From the NCBI RefSeq assembly GCF_049348705.1, contig NZ_CP186485.1:1240001-1304000 (forward strand): a stretch of DNA of 64,000 nucleotides, given 5' to 3'. Under the pieces are notes generated by a model that was not told the DNA's origin, did not search any database, and saw only the letters and a list, made by a program, of their open reading frames with translations. Positions 27,379-36,482 of the stretch are shown here, in pieces. The translations under genes were made by a program, and so were the position numbers. How positions within the stretch are numbered: position 1 is the first letter of the stretch; each line of letters opens with the position of its first letter. Source of the stretch: Paracoxiella cheracis. GTDB lineage: Bacteria; Pseudomonadota; Gammaproteobacteria; Coxiellales; Coxiellaceae.

Positions 27379-28190
27379 CGCCTGCTAGCAAGAAGCAGGT
27401 TGTTTGTCACTTAATGAGCGCCTTTAAGCTGAGTGAACGAATGGCCTGCAAGCTAGTCGGGCTAAGTCGAACGGCTTACCGTTACGGACCCAAAAAGCGA
27501 CGAGACGAGTTGATTAGAGCTCGATTAAAAGAATTGGCAGCTCAGTATTCTCGGTATGGTTATTTAATGCTTCACAGCCTCTTAAAAGCAGAGGGGCTTG
27601 TCATGAATAAGAAAAAAACCTACCGGATTTACAAAGAAGAAAAGCTCCAGGTGCGTACAAAAAAGCGTAAAAAAATACAGCGACTACGATTAGTGATGTC
27701 ATCACCGACTCAGAGAAATGAGCGTTGGTCGATGGATTTTGTTTACGATCAGCTGGCCAATGGAAGGCGTTTTCGTGTGCTAAACATTATCGATGATTTT
27801 AATCGTGAACTTATTGGCCAGCTAACAGCATTTTCTATATCAGGACGTCAGGTGGCACGCTTCCTAGCAGAGCTTAGTGAGCAACGCAGGCTGCCAAAAC
27901 AAATTGTTTGTGATAATGGTACAGAGTTTACAAGCAAAGCAATGTTCTTTTGGTCCAGGGAAAACAAAACCAAGCTTGCTTTCATTCAACCTGGAAAGCC
28001 AACTCAGAATGCGTTTGTTGAAAGCTTAAATGGCAAGTTCCGCAACGAATGTTTAAATCAACACTGGTTTCGTTCAATTGAAGAAGCCCGACATGAAATC
28101 AACCAATGGAGAAAGCACTACAATACTAAAAGACCACACAGTTCATTAAATTATATGCCGCCTATTGAATTTGCGAAACAGGCTGCTTAA
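27372..28190 (+). CDS. IS3 family transposase OrfB
   Basis: A 272-residue catalytic subunit with an N-terminal HTH_21-like domain and an rve integrase core. The DDE residues are visible: D in RWSMDFVYD, D in IVCDNGTEFTS and E in NAFVESLNGKFR, with 35 residues between the last two as usual. Made as an OrfAB fusion through frameshifting at the overlap. The frame is complete. At nucleotide level it matches the copy at 39264 up to the point where that copy is interrupted. Confidence 0.9.
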   Translation: MVTPASKKQVVCHLMSAFKLSERMACKLVGLSRTAYRYGPKKRRDELIRARLKELAAQYSRYGYLMLHSLLKAEGLVMNKKKTYRIYKEEKLQVRTKKRKKIQRLRLVMSSPTQRNERWSMDFVYDQLANGRRFRVLNIIDDFNRELIGQLTAFSISGRQVARFLAELSEQRRLPKQIVCDNGTEFTSKAMFFWSRENKTKLAFIQPGKPTQNAFVESLNGKFRNECLNQHWFRSIEEARHEINQWRKHYNTKRPHSSLNYMPPIEFAKQAA

Positions 28191-28277
28191 CATGAATATC
28201 TCATCGGTGTCCTGGTACTAGTTTAGGGGGAAGGTCATACACTGTACTTTGCTGTAAGAGATCATCATGCAATATCT

Positions 28278-28541
28278 ATGTATTCTTATGAAGAGTGGGA
28301 AACTTTTTTACAGCGTGAAGAAGAAAGTATCGAAACTAAGTTAATCAATATCGCCATCAATGAAAAAATCGCAGTTGACTTGCTTAGCGATTATTCCCAG
28401 ACACATAAAGAGTATTTATCGGGCGAATGTAAGAAATATGATCTTCATACTATGTTTCAAACAACACGTCGCTGCTTGAATAAGCTTACAGATGTTAATT
28501 CAAAGAATTTATACCAATGCCAGGGTACAATCACTGCATGA
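28278..28541 (+). CDS. Hypothetical protein, 87 residues
   Basis: Acidic, helical and soluble (YSYEEWETFLQREEESIETK...). No signal peptide, membrane segment or known motif. It begins 40 bp beyond the IS3 right end, so it may be the remnant of a longer gene cut by that IS. It runs convergently to the amidase fragment that follows. The start is uncertain. Confidence 0.35.
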   Translation: MYSYEEWETFLQREEESIETKLINIAINEKIAVDLLSDYSQTHKEYLSGECKKYDLHTMFQTTRRCLNKLTDVNSKNLYQCQGTITA

Positions 28542-28578
28542 GCTTACTTAAAAATATAAACAGCCTCAAGAATATCTA

Positions 28579-29078
28579 TTATTTCTCTTCTTTTTTAGAG
28601 CTACTATCCGATGAAGATTTTTCATAAAAAGGTTTGCTTTTAACAAAGTAACGACTCACTTCTCCTGCATAAACCTCACCCTCTTTCAAGGGTAAGCGTT
28701 TGATAGGCGCACCTGCATTTAAATTTAATTTACTTAAATCAACCCAGAAAATATTGGGTCTATCGGTGCTTTGAAAATAATAAACCCCGTGCTGTAAATC
28801 CGCTACACTCACCCAAATTGTCGGGGCTACATTAGGATGATCGGGTGTAGTTTCAATACTCATTGGTACGGAAACGTTTCGGATAATTGAAAAAACAGTT
28901 GCCACAGCTTTTTGCGTATCATCCGTTTGTCGCGCCATATTTAAATAATAACTTGCTCGCACATAACGATCCTCGGGGCGTGCCGTTCCCGGTAAGAATA
29001 CACCTTTTAACGTTTGCCAATAGTTATTTAACGCCAATTGATCATCATAGCTAGGCTCGTTTGTCATCACTTTATATT
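28579..29078 (-). pseudogene. Choloylglycine hydrolase-family amidase, C-terminal part
   Basis: This frame is the direct continuation of the N-terminal part at 30800-31351. Removing the IS and one copy of the 6-bp repeat TATATT gives ...IHHGKQYKVMTNEPSYDD..., a smooth reading frame. It carries the end of the Ntn-hydrolase fold (WVSVADLQHGVYYFQSTDRP) and a Lys/Glu/Ser-rich tail. The ATG at 29070 is an internal methionine, not a real start. Confidence 0.85.
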
Positions 29079-30799
29079 TTGGACTTTGGATAAATAAAAT
29101 CCCTTGCCAGTTAGGACAATAATCAAAAAATGTGAGTTTCTAAATCTTAAGCTGTTTTTTGCAGCAATTCGTAGAATTGCTCAGGTGTAAAATTTATTTT
29201 ATCCAACCATGATTTTACTATCCCAATCAAATCCTCTATTTTTTCAGGGTCTGAGTTTTGCGTCTTTTCTTCAGTCCTCTGAATCGTTTTAATTTTTGAG
29301 TTGCTATTTTTGAAAATAGCAGGATGTCGCGTGCGTTTCCCCTGCGTATCACCTTTGGTTCTGCCTTGCGGATTACCGCGTGGTTTGCAGAGATTAGCAG
29401 GCGTGCCAACGGTATCAAGCACCGTAGAAAAACCCCGTTGCGTTTGTGAAGGGGTCGCAGTTATTGATGGTTTTTCGTTATCCACTTGGAAGCTCGGCAA
29501 ATACCGCTCCCATTTTTTCGGTAAAATCGGGGCAAGATTCCTCGCTAGATAAAGTTGCGTATACGCTAATGCTGTCATCCGCCACCAATCTTCTTCGTGC
29601 TTAACATCCGGTGTTTGGTATCGGTCAAATAACAGTTTGTCTTTACCAAAACGAAAGTAGTGTTCAATGTCATAGCGTCTATCGTAATAGTGATACGCTT
29701 CTAATGCTGTGATTTCATTACGTCGTTCACCAGCGAGTCCTAACCAGAGTGGATTTTTATATAAAGATTTACCGTTAGCATCAACCGCAACCAATTGCAC
29801 AACAGTAACAGGATGCTCATATCCTTTAAATTGCTTTGAACCACGCAGTAATTGGTCACGCCATATTTTAATCTCCAATTGGTAAGTTTTGCCACTGCGG
29901 GTTGTAATGGGTTGCTGCACAATCTCATCGGATTCACGGTGAGTCGTGCTGTCGTTTAGTTTCATCGCATCACCATAGCGTTTTATACTTCCTGAGGTAT
30001 TATCTTCTATTGATGCGGGCGCGAAAACATTACGGGTACTGTTAAAACGGAAAAGATGTACCCAATTGGGATTTTCGCTAACCAGTTTACGGCAAGCTTC
30101 TGTACCATATTTTGAATCAGCCACGCTAACCACCAATTTATGAGTAAGCGCTAAGTCTGCAATACAACGGTTAATTTGCTGCATCCCAACTACATTGCCT
30201 TTTTCATCGCTTTTAACGCGCCTCGTATCCAGTGGAACTAACCAATGCTTTTCTTGAGCTGCACCATCATTGGGCAATAGTGATACCGTTGAATATTCAT
30301 GTCCAATGGTAATCGGTTTGTTACCCGGTGCTGGATTAGGGCTGTAAACCACATGGCGATCTTCAACACAGTGTGCACTTTGACGCGACTGTGGTGTCGT
30401 ATCCGCAATAATGATCACACGGTCATCGCTATGACTCACATGTTCATATTGTATTTTCATCATGCTATCCCAACAATTTGCTACCGACAAACCATCGCTA
30501 ATCGCATCGGTAATACTACTGTATTCACGTTCAAAGTATGGCGATTCACATAATTCTATGGGTGTTTTGCAGCGATGGCCATGGCTTGAAAGGGCATCGA
30601 GTAAATTCATATTGGCATCGCGTCGCGCGGGGAAGATGTTGTAGAGGAATGTACGGAATTGTTTTAGTTTTTCTGTCGCTAACATCGTTTGTTCCTTATT
30701 TTATTTTTTCGAACAAACGTTGTTTACAACGTAAAATTTTTTTTCGGTTTCTATGTCAAGCAATTTTTAATTATTTTTATAAATTTATCCAAAGTCCAA
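29079..30799 (-). mobile_element. IS4-like (YREK) insertion sequence, copy 2
   Basis: 1721 bp with the same ends as copy 1, flanked by a 6-bp duplication TATATT (29073-29078 and 30800-30805). It sits in the amidase gene and splits it. This copy gives the target-duplication length for the family. Confidence 0.93.
29147..30685 (-). CDS. IS4-superfamily DDE transposase (YREK), copy 2
   Basis: 512 residues, differing from the 20245 copy by one residue visible near the C terminus (PEQFYELLQ instead of PEKFYELLQ). All catalytic motifs and the YREK signature are kept. Intact, so this copy could be the active source. Its transcription direction matches that of the gene it interrupts. Confidence 0.88.
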   Translation of the reverse strand: MLATEKLKQFRTFLYNIFPARRDANMNLLDALSSHGHRCKTPIELCESPYFEREYSSITDAISDGLSVANCWDSMMKIQYEHVSHSDDRVIIIADTTPQSRQSAHCVEDRHVVYSPNPAPGNKPITIGHEYSTVSLLPNDGAAQEKHWLVPLDTRRVKSDEKGNVVGMQQINRCIADLALTHKLVVSVADSKYGTEACRKLVSENPNWVHLFRFNSTRNVFAPASIEDNTSGSIKRYGDAMKLNDSTTHRESDEIVQQPITTRSGKTYQLEIKIWRDQLLRGSKQFKGYEHPVTVVQLVAVDANGKSLYKNPLWLGLAGERRNEITALEAYHYYDRRYDIEHYFRFGKDKLLFDRYQTPDVKHEEDWWRMTALAYTQLYLARNLAPILPKKWERYLPSFQVDNEKPSITATPSQTQRGFSTVLDTVGTPANLCKPRGNPQGRTKGDTQGKRTRHPAIFKNSNSKIKTIQRTEEKTQNSDPEKIEDLIGIVKSWLDKINFTPEQFYELLQKTA

Positions 30800-31631
30800 T
30801 ATATTGCTTCCCGTGATGAATGGTTAGCTTTCCATTAATGTATTCAAAAACAGCGTTATCCCCTGTCTTGTCGGTTAGTGCTAAATGCACGGCGGGATAA
30901 TTTCCATCGGGTAACGTTGGTGCGATCATATTCAGTTTCTGCTGCGTGAAACCTTTAACCGCCTCATCGACGGTCGCATAGTTATCCAGCATATACTGCG
31001 CCCAGTTTAACACGCTAAGATCAGCCTGGCCCGCTTGTTTCTCAGGGAATTTGGTATTGGCTAAATATAATAGATTAGCATCCAAGCCCTGGCTGTTGAT
31101 TCCATCCGTCGTTGCAACGTCATAGCCACTGGCAATCACGCTGCCATACTTAGATGTCCATTTTAAACCGTTAGGATCGTTCGCCCCAACTCGGCTAATA
31201 CCCGCAGGGAAAACCCATAAGTCGGTATGAACGTCGGTCATCCAGTCCATAGATCGACCTGTGATTACGGTGTTATTGGGGCCTGTGTAGGTAAAACGAC
31301 TACAAGCTTCTGCTTTCAACAAAGCTAAAGCCAGCAACAATCCAGTTAGTACAAGCGTGTCGCGATGCTCGTGATAGATTATTGCCATCCCTGTCAATAA
31401 TCGACTCGCAATACGCGACAACTTAAATAGCCGCGGACGTCCTCGTCGCCCGCGCTCCGCGACCTCACGGCTCGACTACGCACGGGCTCTCAAATGACTT
31501 GACGGCTCGTAAAGATTTTTTGCAGTCGCTTACGCTCGGCAAAAAATCCGAGCCTACCGCGGAATACGCGCCTTCGCTTCGCTCTCCATGGCGCGCATCG
31601 TTAGTAAAATAGCTTTTTGGGGTCGTTCCAT
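30800..31631 (-). pseudogene. Choloylglycine hydrolase-family amidase, N-terminal part with split signal peptide
   Basis: The true start is ATG 31631, preceded by AAGGAGG: M-E-R-P-Q-K-A-I-L-L. A 249-bp element at 31352-31600 then interrupts, and the frame resumes with L-T-G-L-L-L-A-L-A-L-L-K-A-E-A-C-S. Removing the element exactly gives one continuous signal peptide cleaved before Cys, which would be the N-terminal nucleophile of this Ntn hydrolase family (bile salt hydrolase/penicillin V acylase). The motif CSRFTYTG...GRSMDW fits. As it stands, a shorter product with an element-encoded start (MSRIASRLLTGM) is possible at 31421. The gene is also split by an IS at 30799. Confidence 0.85.
31352..31600 (+). 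repeat. Structured mobile element, 249-bp form (copy B)
   Basis: Full length, in the signal-peptide region of the amidase gene, antisense to it. Flanks are ...TTAGTA and TTAGTAAAA. Exact removal restores a continuous signal peptide without any lost or duplicated base. Confidence 0.93.
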
Positions 31632-31646
31632 GACTAGTCCTCCTTG

Positions 31647-31895
31647 CAAGCGTGTCGCGATGCTCGTGATAGATTATTGCCATCCCTGTCAATAATCGAC
31701 TCGCAATACGCGACAACTTAAATAACCGCGGACGTCCTCCTCACCCCCGCTCCGCGACCTCACGGCTCGACTACGCACGGGCTCTCAACTGACTCGACGC
31801 CTCGTAAAGATTTTTTGCAGTCGCTTACGCTCGGCAAAAAATCCCAGCCTACCCCAGAATACGCCCCTTCGCTTCGCTCTCCATCGCGCGCATCG
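31647..31895 (+). repeat. Structured mobile element, 249-bp form, diverged copy C
   Basis: Also 249 bp, but with many substitutions in its second half (for example CCTCCTCACCCC, CCCCAGAATACG, CCATCGCGCG) that break stems kept in the other copies. It ends right beside the ribosome site of the amidase gene, so it forms that gene's leader. It is probably an older, decaying copy. Confidence 0.9.
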
Positions 31896-31956
31896 AGGTA
31901 ACAACGTATCAAGAGATTATACGAGTATAAACAGTCTTGAGCAAGGTTACAGCCGG

Positions 31957-32274
31957 CTATTCAACGGTGCGATAATTCTCATCCGTGTAAGACAAGCGCA
32001 GTGAAATATAAGCATGTTGAGGAATGCAATTTTTAATCGTGTTTTGCAACTCTTCGATTAACTTCTGCGTAAATTGTCGATCTCTATGCGGCTTGGGTAA
32101 GAGCCATATCTCAATCAAAACATGAGAATGTTTGTAGTAAATCGCTGGATAAGCGCGTGACTTACAAACGCCAGCACTAGAGTCTAATGTGTTAATGGTT
32201 GTTTCTATCGCATCAAACAAATCATTATGTTTCAACTTAAGATCATCTGAATATTTAACGTCTACTTGTGGCAT
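31957..32274 (-). CDS. 5-carboxymethyl-2-hydroxymuconate isomerase-like (tautomerase superfamily)
   Basis: A 105-residue protein beginning M-P-Q-V, giving the N-terminal catalytic proline of the tautomerase superfamily. The GVCKSRAYPAIYYK segment and the C-terminal half resemble the CHMI/HpaF family, which isomerises muconate derivatives in aromatic acid degradation. No other step of that pathway is seen nearby except, loosely, an amidohydrolase and a flavin monooxygenase elsewhere. It starts 2 bp after the stop of the methyltransferase gene, so the two are co-transcribed. Confidence 0.55.
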   Translation of the reverse strand: MPQVDVKYSDDLKLKHNDLFDAIETTINTLDSSAGVCKSRAYPAIYYKHSHVLIEIWLLPKPHRDRQFTQKLIEELQNTIKNCIPQHAYISLRLSYTDENYRTVE

Positions 32275-32276
32275 GG

Positions 32277-32987
32277 TTAGTCCTCAGCAAGTTTAATAGC
32301 TTTAATAAATATAAACCAAGGATATATAGATATTTTTTCATACATAATAGGGTCAGCCGCTTTCAATTCAGAATTGGGCAAAGGTTCTAATACTTTTTCT
32401 AGCATCAAACCCGAACAAATCAAACTATTAAATAAATCCGATAACGTATGATGATACCAACTTACCTTTCCGATATCAGACCATGTATCCTGCATAATCT
32501 GCTTGTGATAATAACTATCTAATTTGGCAAGCATCGCTTCCATTTGAGGTTGATGGGTAGAAAAACTAATACGACCGCCTTTTTTTAAAATTCTAGAAAA
32601 TTCTTTGAATAAATGCGACCAGTCTTCTACATAGTGAATAATTAAAGGTGCAATTATGGAATCAAACTGTTCTGAGTGAAACATATCAAGCGACTTCTCT
32701 ACATCACAAAATTTTATATCGACACGGTCACCGTATCGTTCTCGCGTGTGATCCAACATTTCTTGACAATTATCGATAGCAGTTACCTTAGCCCCTCTTT
32801 TTAAAAGTTCACCTGCATACCAGCCAGATCCACAACCGACATCTAACACAGCCAAACCTGTTAAATCCTCAGAAACTAACGATAATAGATTAGGACGCTC
32901 ATAGTATTTATGAATCGGCTTTTCATCCACAACAGCTAAATAGTTTTTAGCTATTTTATCGTAGTTTTTAATTTTCCTATTTGACAT
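32277..32987 (-). CDS. Class I SAM-dependent methyltransferase
   Basis: A 236-residue protein with the Rossmann methyltransferase core: motif I VLDVGCGSGWYAG near residue 48, the acidic end of strand 2 in VTAIDNC, motif II around FDSIIAPLIIHYVEDW, and ILKKGGRISFSTHQP. Methyltransf_11/25 type; the substrate cannot be told. It sits upstream of the small isomerase-like gene and downstream of the MFS pump on the same strand, separated by about 107 bp. Confidence 0.85.
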   Translation of the reverse strand: MSNRKIKNYDKIAKNYLAVVDEKPIHKYYERPNLLSLVSEDLTGLAVLDVGCGSGWYAGELLKRGAKVTAIDNCQEMLDHTRERYGDRVDIKFCDVEKSLDMFHSEQFDSIIAPLIIHYVEDWSHLFKEFSRILKKGGRISFSTHQPQMEAMLAKLDSYYHKQIMQDTWSDIGKVSWYHHTLSDLFNSLICSGLMLEKVLEPLPNSELKAADPIMYEKISIYPWFIFIKAIKLAED

Positions 32988-33094
32988 AGTATCTCACAAA
33001 AATACATTTCCAAATTCAATACCTGAATATCCTTTCAGTATTTCTAGACATATTACACAAAGTTATTGGCAGGGGATATACACAAATTGAAAAA

Positions 33095-34660
33095 TCATGC
33101 CTTATTCGGTAAATCTTTCAGCTCTTTTTCCTCAATTTTCAGCGGCTTTCCACTGTGTGACGGAAGCCTGGTCGCGACAACTAGGCAAATCAGCGAAATT
33201 AAGGTCGTCAGAACACCTGCCACCGTAACTGCAAGCATATAGGCATGTTGAGCACCTTCGAGAATGAGAGACTTCAACGCAGGGGGAAAATGCTGGACAA
33301 GATTAATCGCCTTTTCATTACCCGCCAAATAATCTGAAATAATCGCGGGATGAAGCTTATTGATACTAGAAGCCTGTGTTTGTAAAAAATAGTGAGCCGA
33401 TGAATCTGTGATATAAACAATAAAAGTTCCCAAAACTGCCATGCTAATCGTTCCACCCAGTTGGCGACAACTAGCAGTAACGCCTGCAGCAATACCTCGA
33501 ATTTTAGCATCAACCACGCTCAATGCCGTTGTATTCGCATTACCGAATATGAATGGTGCAGCAGAAGTGAAACACATACTACCTAAAAGAATAAGGTATA
33601 TATTATAAGTCCAAAAGGTCAGGCACAACCATACATTACCGATGGTTAGTAAGGAAAAGCCAATCATCATCGGTAAGCGAGGACCATATGTATCCCGCAA
33701 TCTCCCGGCAAAACGCGATAACAATATGATAGGCAACGAAGACGGTATTGCCAGTATTCCTGCTAAAGCCGGCGAAAGCCCCAAGACACGTTGTGTGTAA
33801 ATTGGAAAGAACACATTAATAATAAAAACCATCTGTATACCAGCATATAAAAATGCAGCAGATCGAAATACTTTATTACGAAAAAGCAACAAATCGACAA
33901 ATGGATTTTGTTTGTTACTTTGATGTTTCATAAATAAAACGAACAATACGACAGCAGCGCACAACATAAAAATAATGAGAGGTGATTTCCAGTCATATTC
34001 TGTACTTTCCATAAGGCTAAACACTAATGCAAACAGCCAGCTAGTTGTTAATCCGAAACCCAACCAATCAATTTTTTCTTTTGTATTTTTTATAGGTTTA
34101 GTCCCGTATTTTGCCATCATGAAAATACTCACTATTGTAACTGGCAAATTTATCCAAAAAACATAGCGCCATGATAAATACTGAGATAAAACTCCACCTA
34201 ATACCGGACCTAAAATTAAAAAAATTGAAGTAAAGCTGATTAATGTTCCCATGACTTTTCCGCGCATATTATCAGGAAAACTACCGATAACAATTGCGCT
34301 ACTATTAGGTAGCATCAGCGCCCCACCGAAACCCTGAATGGCTCGACCTATAATCAACATTAAGCCATTGGGTGATAGTGCGCAGGCAGCCGATGCCAAA
34401 GCAAATAGAGAAACACCAGCAATAAAAATATTTTTATTGCCATAACGATCGCCGAGATTGCCGCCTAGCAATAAAAACATCGCCAACGTTAATAAGTAAG
34501 CATTAAAAACCCAGTGTAAATAACTCACTGAAATTTGTAGCTGGTTTTGAATGCTTGGCAAAGCGATGTTTACGGCTGTTTGATCGATAAACGTCAGCGC
34601 TATCGATAATGCACACGCAGCTGCTACTTTCCAACGAGTTTTAATGTCTGGTATTGTCAT
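33095..34660 (-). CDS. MFS drug efflux transporter, DHA2 (14-TM) family
   Basis: A 521-residue polytopic transporter if started at ATG 34660 (MTIPDIKTRWK); an in-frame TTG at 34702 would lie inside the promoter. Motif A (GGNLGDRYGNK) follows TM2 and the motif C-like GPVLGGVLS lies in TM5. About 14 helices, the pattern of EmrB/QacA proton-drug antiporters. It is divergent from a TetR regulator with overlapping promoters, the common arrangement for a repressed multidrug pump. No periplasmic adaptor gene is adjacent. Confidence 0.88.
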   Translation of the reverse strand: MTIPDIKTRWKVAAACALSIALTFIDQTAVNIALPSIQNQLQISVSYLHWVFNAYLLTLAMFLLLGGNLGDRYGNKNIFIAGVSLFALASAACALSPNGLMLIIGRAIQGFGGALMLPNSSAIVIGSFPDNMRGKVMGTLISFTSIFLILGPVLGGVLSQYLSWRYVFWINLPVTIVSIFMMAKYGTKPIKNTKEKIDWLGFGLTTSWLFALVFSLMESTEYDWKSPLIIFMLCAAVVLFVLFMKHQSNKQNPFVDLLLFRNKVFRSAAFLYAGIQMVFIINVFFPIYTQRVLGLSPALAGILAIPSSLPIILLSRFAGRLRDTYGPRLPMMIGFSLLTIGNVWLCLTFWTYNIYLILLGSMCFTSAAPFIFGNANTTALSVVDAKIRGIAAGVTASCRQLGGTISMAVLGTFIVYITDSSAHYFLQTQASSINKLHPAIISDYLAGNEKAINLVQHFPPALKSLILEGAQHAYMLAVTVAGVLTTLISLICLVVATRLPSHSGKPLKIEEKELKDLPNKA

Positions 34661-34715
34661 AGTGCGCAAACGATAGCAAATTAACTTTGATCGGTCAATC
34701 AATTAATGATATCAT
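34658..34715. promoter_or_regulatory. Divergent overlapping promoters with a palindromic operator
   Basis: For the pump (minus strand): TTGACC at 34693-34698 and TATCGT at 34670-34675, 17-bp spacing; the ATG lies only about 10 bases past the -10 box, so the mRNA may be nearly leaderless. For the regulator (plus strand): TTGATC at 34687-34692 and TATCAT at 34710-34715, 17-bp spacing. The two -35 boxes share the imperfect palindrome TTGATCGGTCAATCAA (34687-34702), a likely TetR operator. Confidence 0.6.
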
Positions 34716-34739
34716 CTTGGCTAAACTTATTAAGGAGTA

Positions 34740-35399
34740 ATGTCTCAAATGCCAAAAAAGACCCTTAAAAACGACCCCAAACACCGAGGACCCGACCCTA
34801 AAAAGACTCGTGACAAAATCCTTAAGGCCGCCAAGACCCTATTTGTGAAGCAAGGCTTTGCTGGGACAGCCATGCGAGAGATTGCCGTGAAAGCAAAGGT
34901 CACTCAAAGCCTGCTCCACCACCACTTCGGCACCAAGGAGTCTTTATGGCAAATGGTCAAGTACGAGTTGACCAATCGTTACTTTGAAGCGATAGCCGAA
35001 CAGATTGAAGCAGAGCAACATGGCAAAAATCCAGCCTCTATCAAAGACACTTTAGAATTTCGCTTTCGATTCATGCAAAATAACCCTGAACTTATTAGAA
35101 TGTCGCTATGGCAATATCTCGATAAATATAAACACCACAGCACCACAAAGGGTCGTGACTTACTAAAGCATTTAATTGAAAACTTAACAGAAGATCAAAA
35201 AAATAATAAATTACGAAACGACATCGATCCTACTATTATTACCGCCATCATGTTCATTTTGACCACGGGATGGTTTCAACAAAATTACGATTGGATTTTG
35301 AAACAAGGCAAGCTATCCTCACTCAATGAAAAAGAAGCTGCCGATACGTACTTAGAAGCTATTCAGAAAATACTAATTAAAGGATTGGCTCCAGACTAG
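34740..35399 (+). CDS. TetR/AcrR family transcriptional regulator
   Basis: A 219-residue regulator. Basic N terminus, then the TetR helix-turn-helix at about residues 20-65 (TRDKILKAAKTLFVKQGFAG, MREIAVKAKVTQSLLHHHFG, KESLW). The C-terminal ligand domain is helical. AAGGAG precedes ATG 34740 closely; the ATG three codons on (MPKKTL) has better spacing. It is divergent from the pump gene and most likely represses it, releasing on ligand binding. Its stop overlaps the convergent amidohydrolase gene. Confidence 0.87.
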   Translation: MSQMPKKTLKNDPKHRGPDPKKTRDKILKAAKTLFVKQGFAGTAMREIAVKAKVTQSLLHHHFGTKESLWQMVKYELTNRYFEAIAEQIEAEQHGKNPASIKDTLEFRFRFMQNNPELIRMSLWQYLDKYKHHSTTKGRDLLKHLIENLTEDQKNNKLRNDIDPTIITAIMFILTTGWFQQNYDWILKQGKLSSLNEKEAADTYLEAIQKILIKGLAPD

Positions 35400-36133
35400 A
35401 AATAAAATTGATGAGCATTATTCCATAAAATATTTTTTACCTCTACTTCAGAAAATGTACTTTTAATTAAGGCAAGATCACCTAATGAAAACTGCCGCGA
35501 TGCTCTTGTTCCTGGCAAATCTGTTCCAAACATCAATGCATTTGGATTTACAGTGTAAATTTGGGTGAGCGCGTCCCTCACATCAAAGTCAACTCTCATA
35601 AATCCGCTCGCCTTTATCTTAACCCCATTTTCAACTAATTTTAATAAATTTAAAAAGCCTGTTTTTTTAAGTCCTAAATGATCAATACTCACTTTCGGTA
35701 ACCGCAATATCATAGAACTCAGTGATTTCAAATTCGCTGCATCCACATAAAGCTCAACGTGCCAGCCCATTAAATCATAAACCCGTAATCCAAAATCCAG
35801 CAAATGTGATACATCTTCTGAGCCACCACGAAATAAATTAAAACGTACCGCCCGAATGCCGTGCTTATGTAAAAACATAATTTGTTCGTCTGATGCAGTA
35901 ATCGGAAGTTGTGTCACGCCTACAAAATTTTTCCCTAATTTTTTAATAGCTGCGATTAAATAGCTCTGATCAAATCCTTGAAATGACCCAGAAATAATAG
36001 CACCTCCCTGGATATCTAATGATGAGATACGATTACGATAATCCTCTACTGTAAATGGATCCGGCAAGAACCCTTGATTCTCTATCAATGGATATTCAGG
36101 ATCTATAATATGAAAGTGTGCATCAAAAATCAT
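35396..36133 (-). CDS. Amidohydrolase family protein (TIM-barrel metal hydrolase)
   Basis: A 245-residue protein starting MIFDAHFHIID, with the metal-binding H-x-H at H6 and H8. The later SIDHLG segment supplies a histidine and FGTDLPG supplies the conserved Asp, the pattern of the amidohydrolase_2 family (decarboxylases and lactonases such as ACMSD and 2-pyrone-4,6-dicarboxylate lactonase). The substrate is unknown. The gene overlaps the 3' end of the regulator tail to tail. Confidence 0.75.
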   Translation of the reverse strand: MIFDAHFHIIDPEYPLIENQGFLPDPFTVEDYRNRISSLDIQGGAIISGSFQGFDQSYLIAAIKKLGKNFVGVTQLPITASDEQIMFLHKHGIRAVRFNLFRGGSEDVSHLLDFGLRVYDLMGWHVELYVDAANLKSLSSMILRLPKVSIDHLGLKKTGFLNLLKLVENGVKIKASGFMRVDFDVRDALTQIYTVNPNALMFGTDLPGTRASRQFSLGDLALIKSTFSEVEVKNILWNNAHQFYF

Positions 36134-36382
36134 GTTGATCGCGACTCCCTACATCAGCCAATTACCCCTCTAAAGCTAACCTATTTTGACAAAAAAAACC
36201 TAATAAAACTAGCGATAATTAAATAACTTAACAAACGTTGGTTATTAGTGCGTTTAGAAGGTACAATTAAGGGCAGCTCTTGAAATCTATTTTTAGCTGT
36301 TAAATAGCTTTTCAATTTTGGAAGACGGATGCTTATTTAGCGGAGGTTAGTACCAGCATTTCAATTGCAGCAGAAAGTTTGG
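36134..36382. other. Intergenic gap, nothing recognised before repeat
   Basis: AT-rich spacer between two divergent genes. It should contain promoters for both, but no convincing -35/-10 pair was identified. The segment near 36280-36320 (TTGAAATCTATTTTTAGCTG...) resembles the stretch that precedes family P copy 1 at 836-870, so the repeat unit may be larger than its hairpin. Confidence 0.4.
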
Positions 36383-36458
36383 GATGACTGTTTTACGGGC
36401 GTAAGTACCATAGATACACTTAGCAGCCAAGGATGGCGATTCCTGAAAAACAGTCATC
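36383..36458 (-). repeat. Palindromic repeat, family P, copy 3 (inverted)
   Basis: Its reverse complement carries the same core as copies 1 and 2 (GTTTTTC, GAATCGCCATCC, TGGCTGCTAAGTG, GGTACTTACGCCCG). Outer arms GATGACTG and CAGTCATC pair with each other but differ from the arms of the other copies. It lies 25 bp upstream of the thioredoxin-reductase-like gene. Confidence 0.8.
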
Positions 36459-36482
36459 TTTTAAATAAATTTAGAGGCAAAA

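Larger units (their letters stand above)
27041..28237 (+). mobile_element. IS3-family element (IS407-like), intact copy A
   Basis: A 1197-bp element with imperfect terminal inverted repeats beginning TGACCTTTCCCCC on the left and ending GGGGGAAGGTCA on the right. It carries orfA and orfB in overlapping frames. A second copy at 38933-40292 has lost its right end. No target duplication could be identified. It serves as the uninterrupted reference for the 249-bp element insertion at 39620. Confidence 0.9.

Noticed and set aside
888..36458. Family P repeats as integron attC sites
   Set aside because: No GTTRRRY/RYYYAAC core sites, no integron integrase and no cassette-like gene arrangement.
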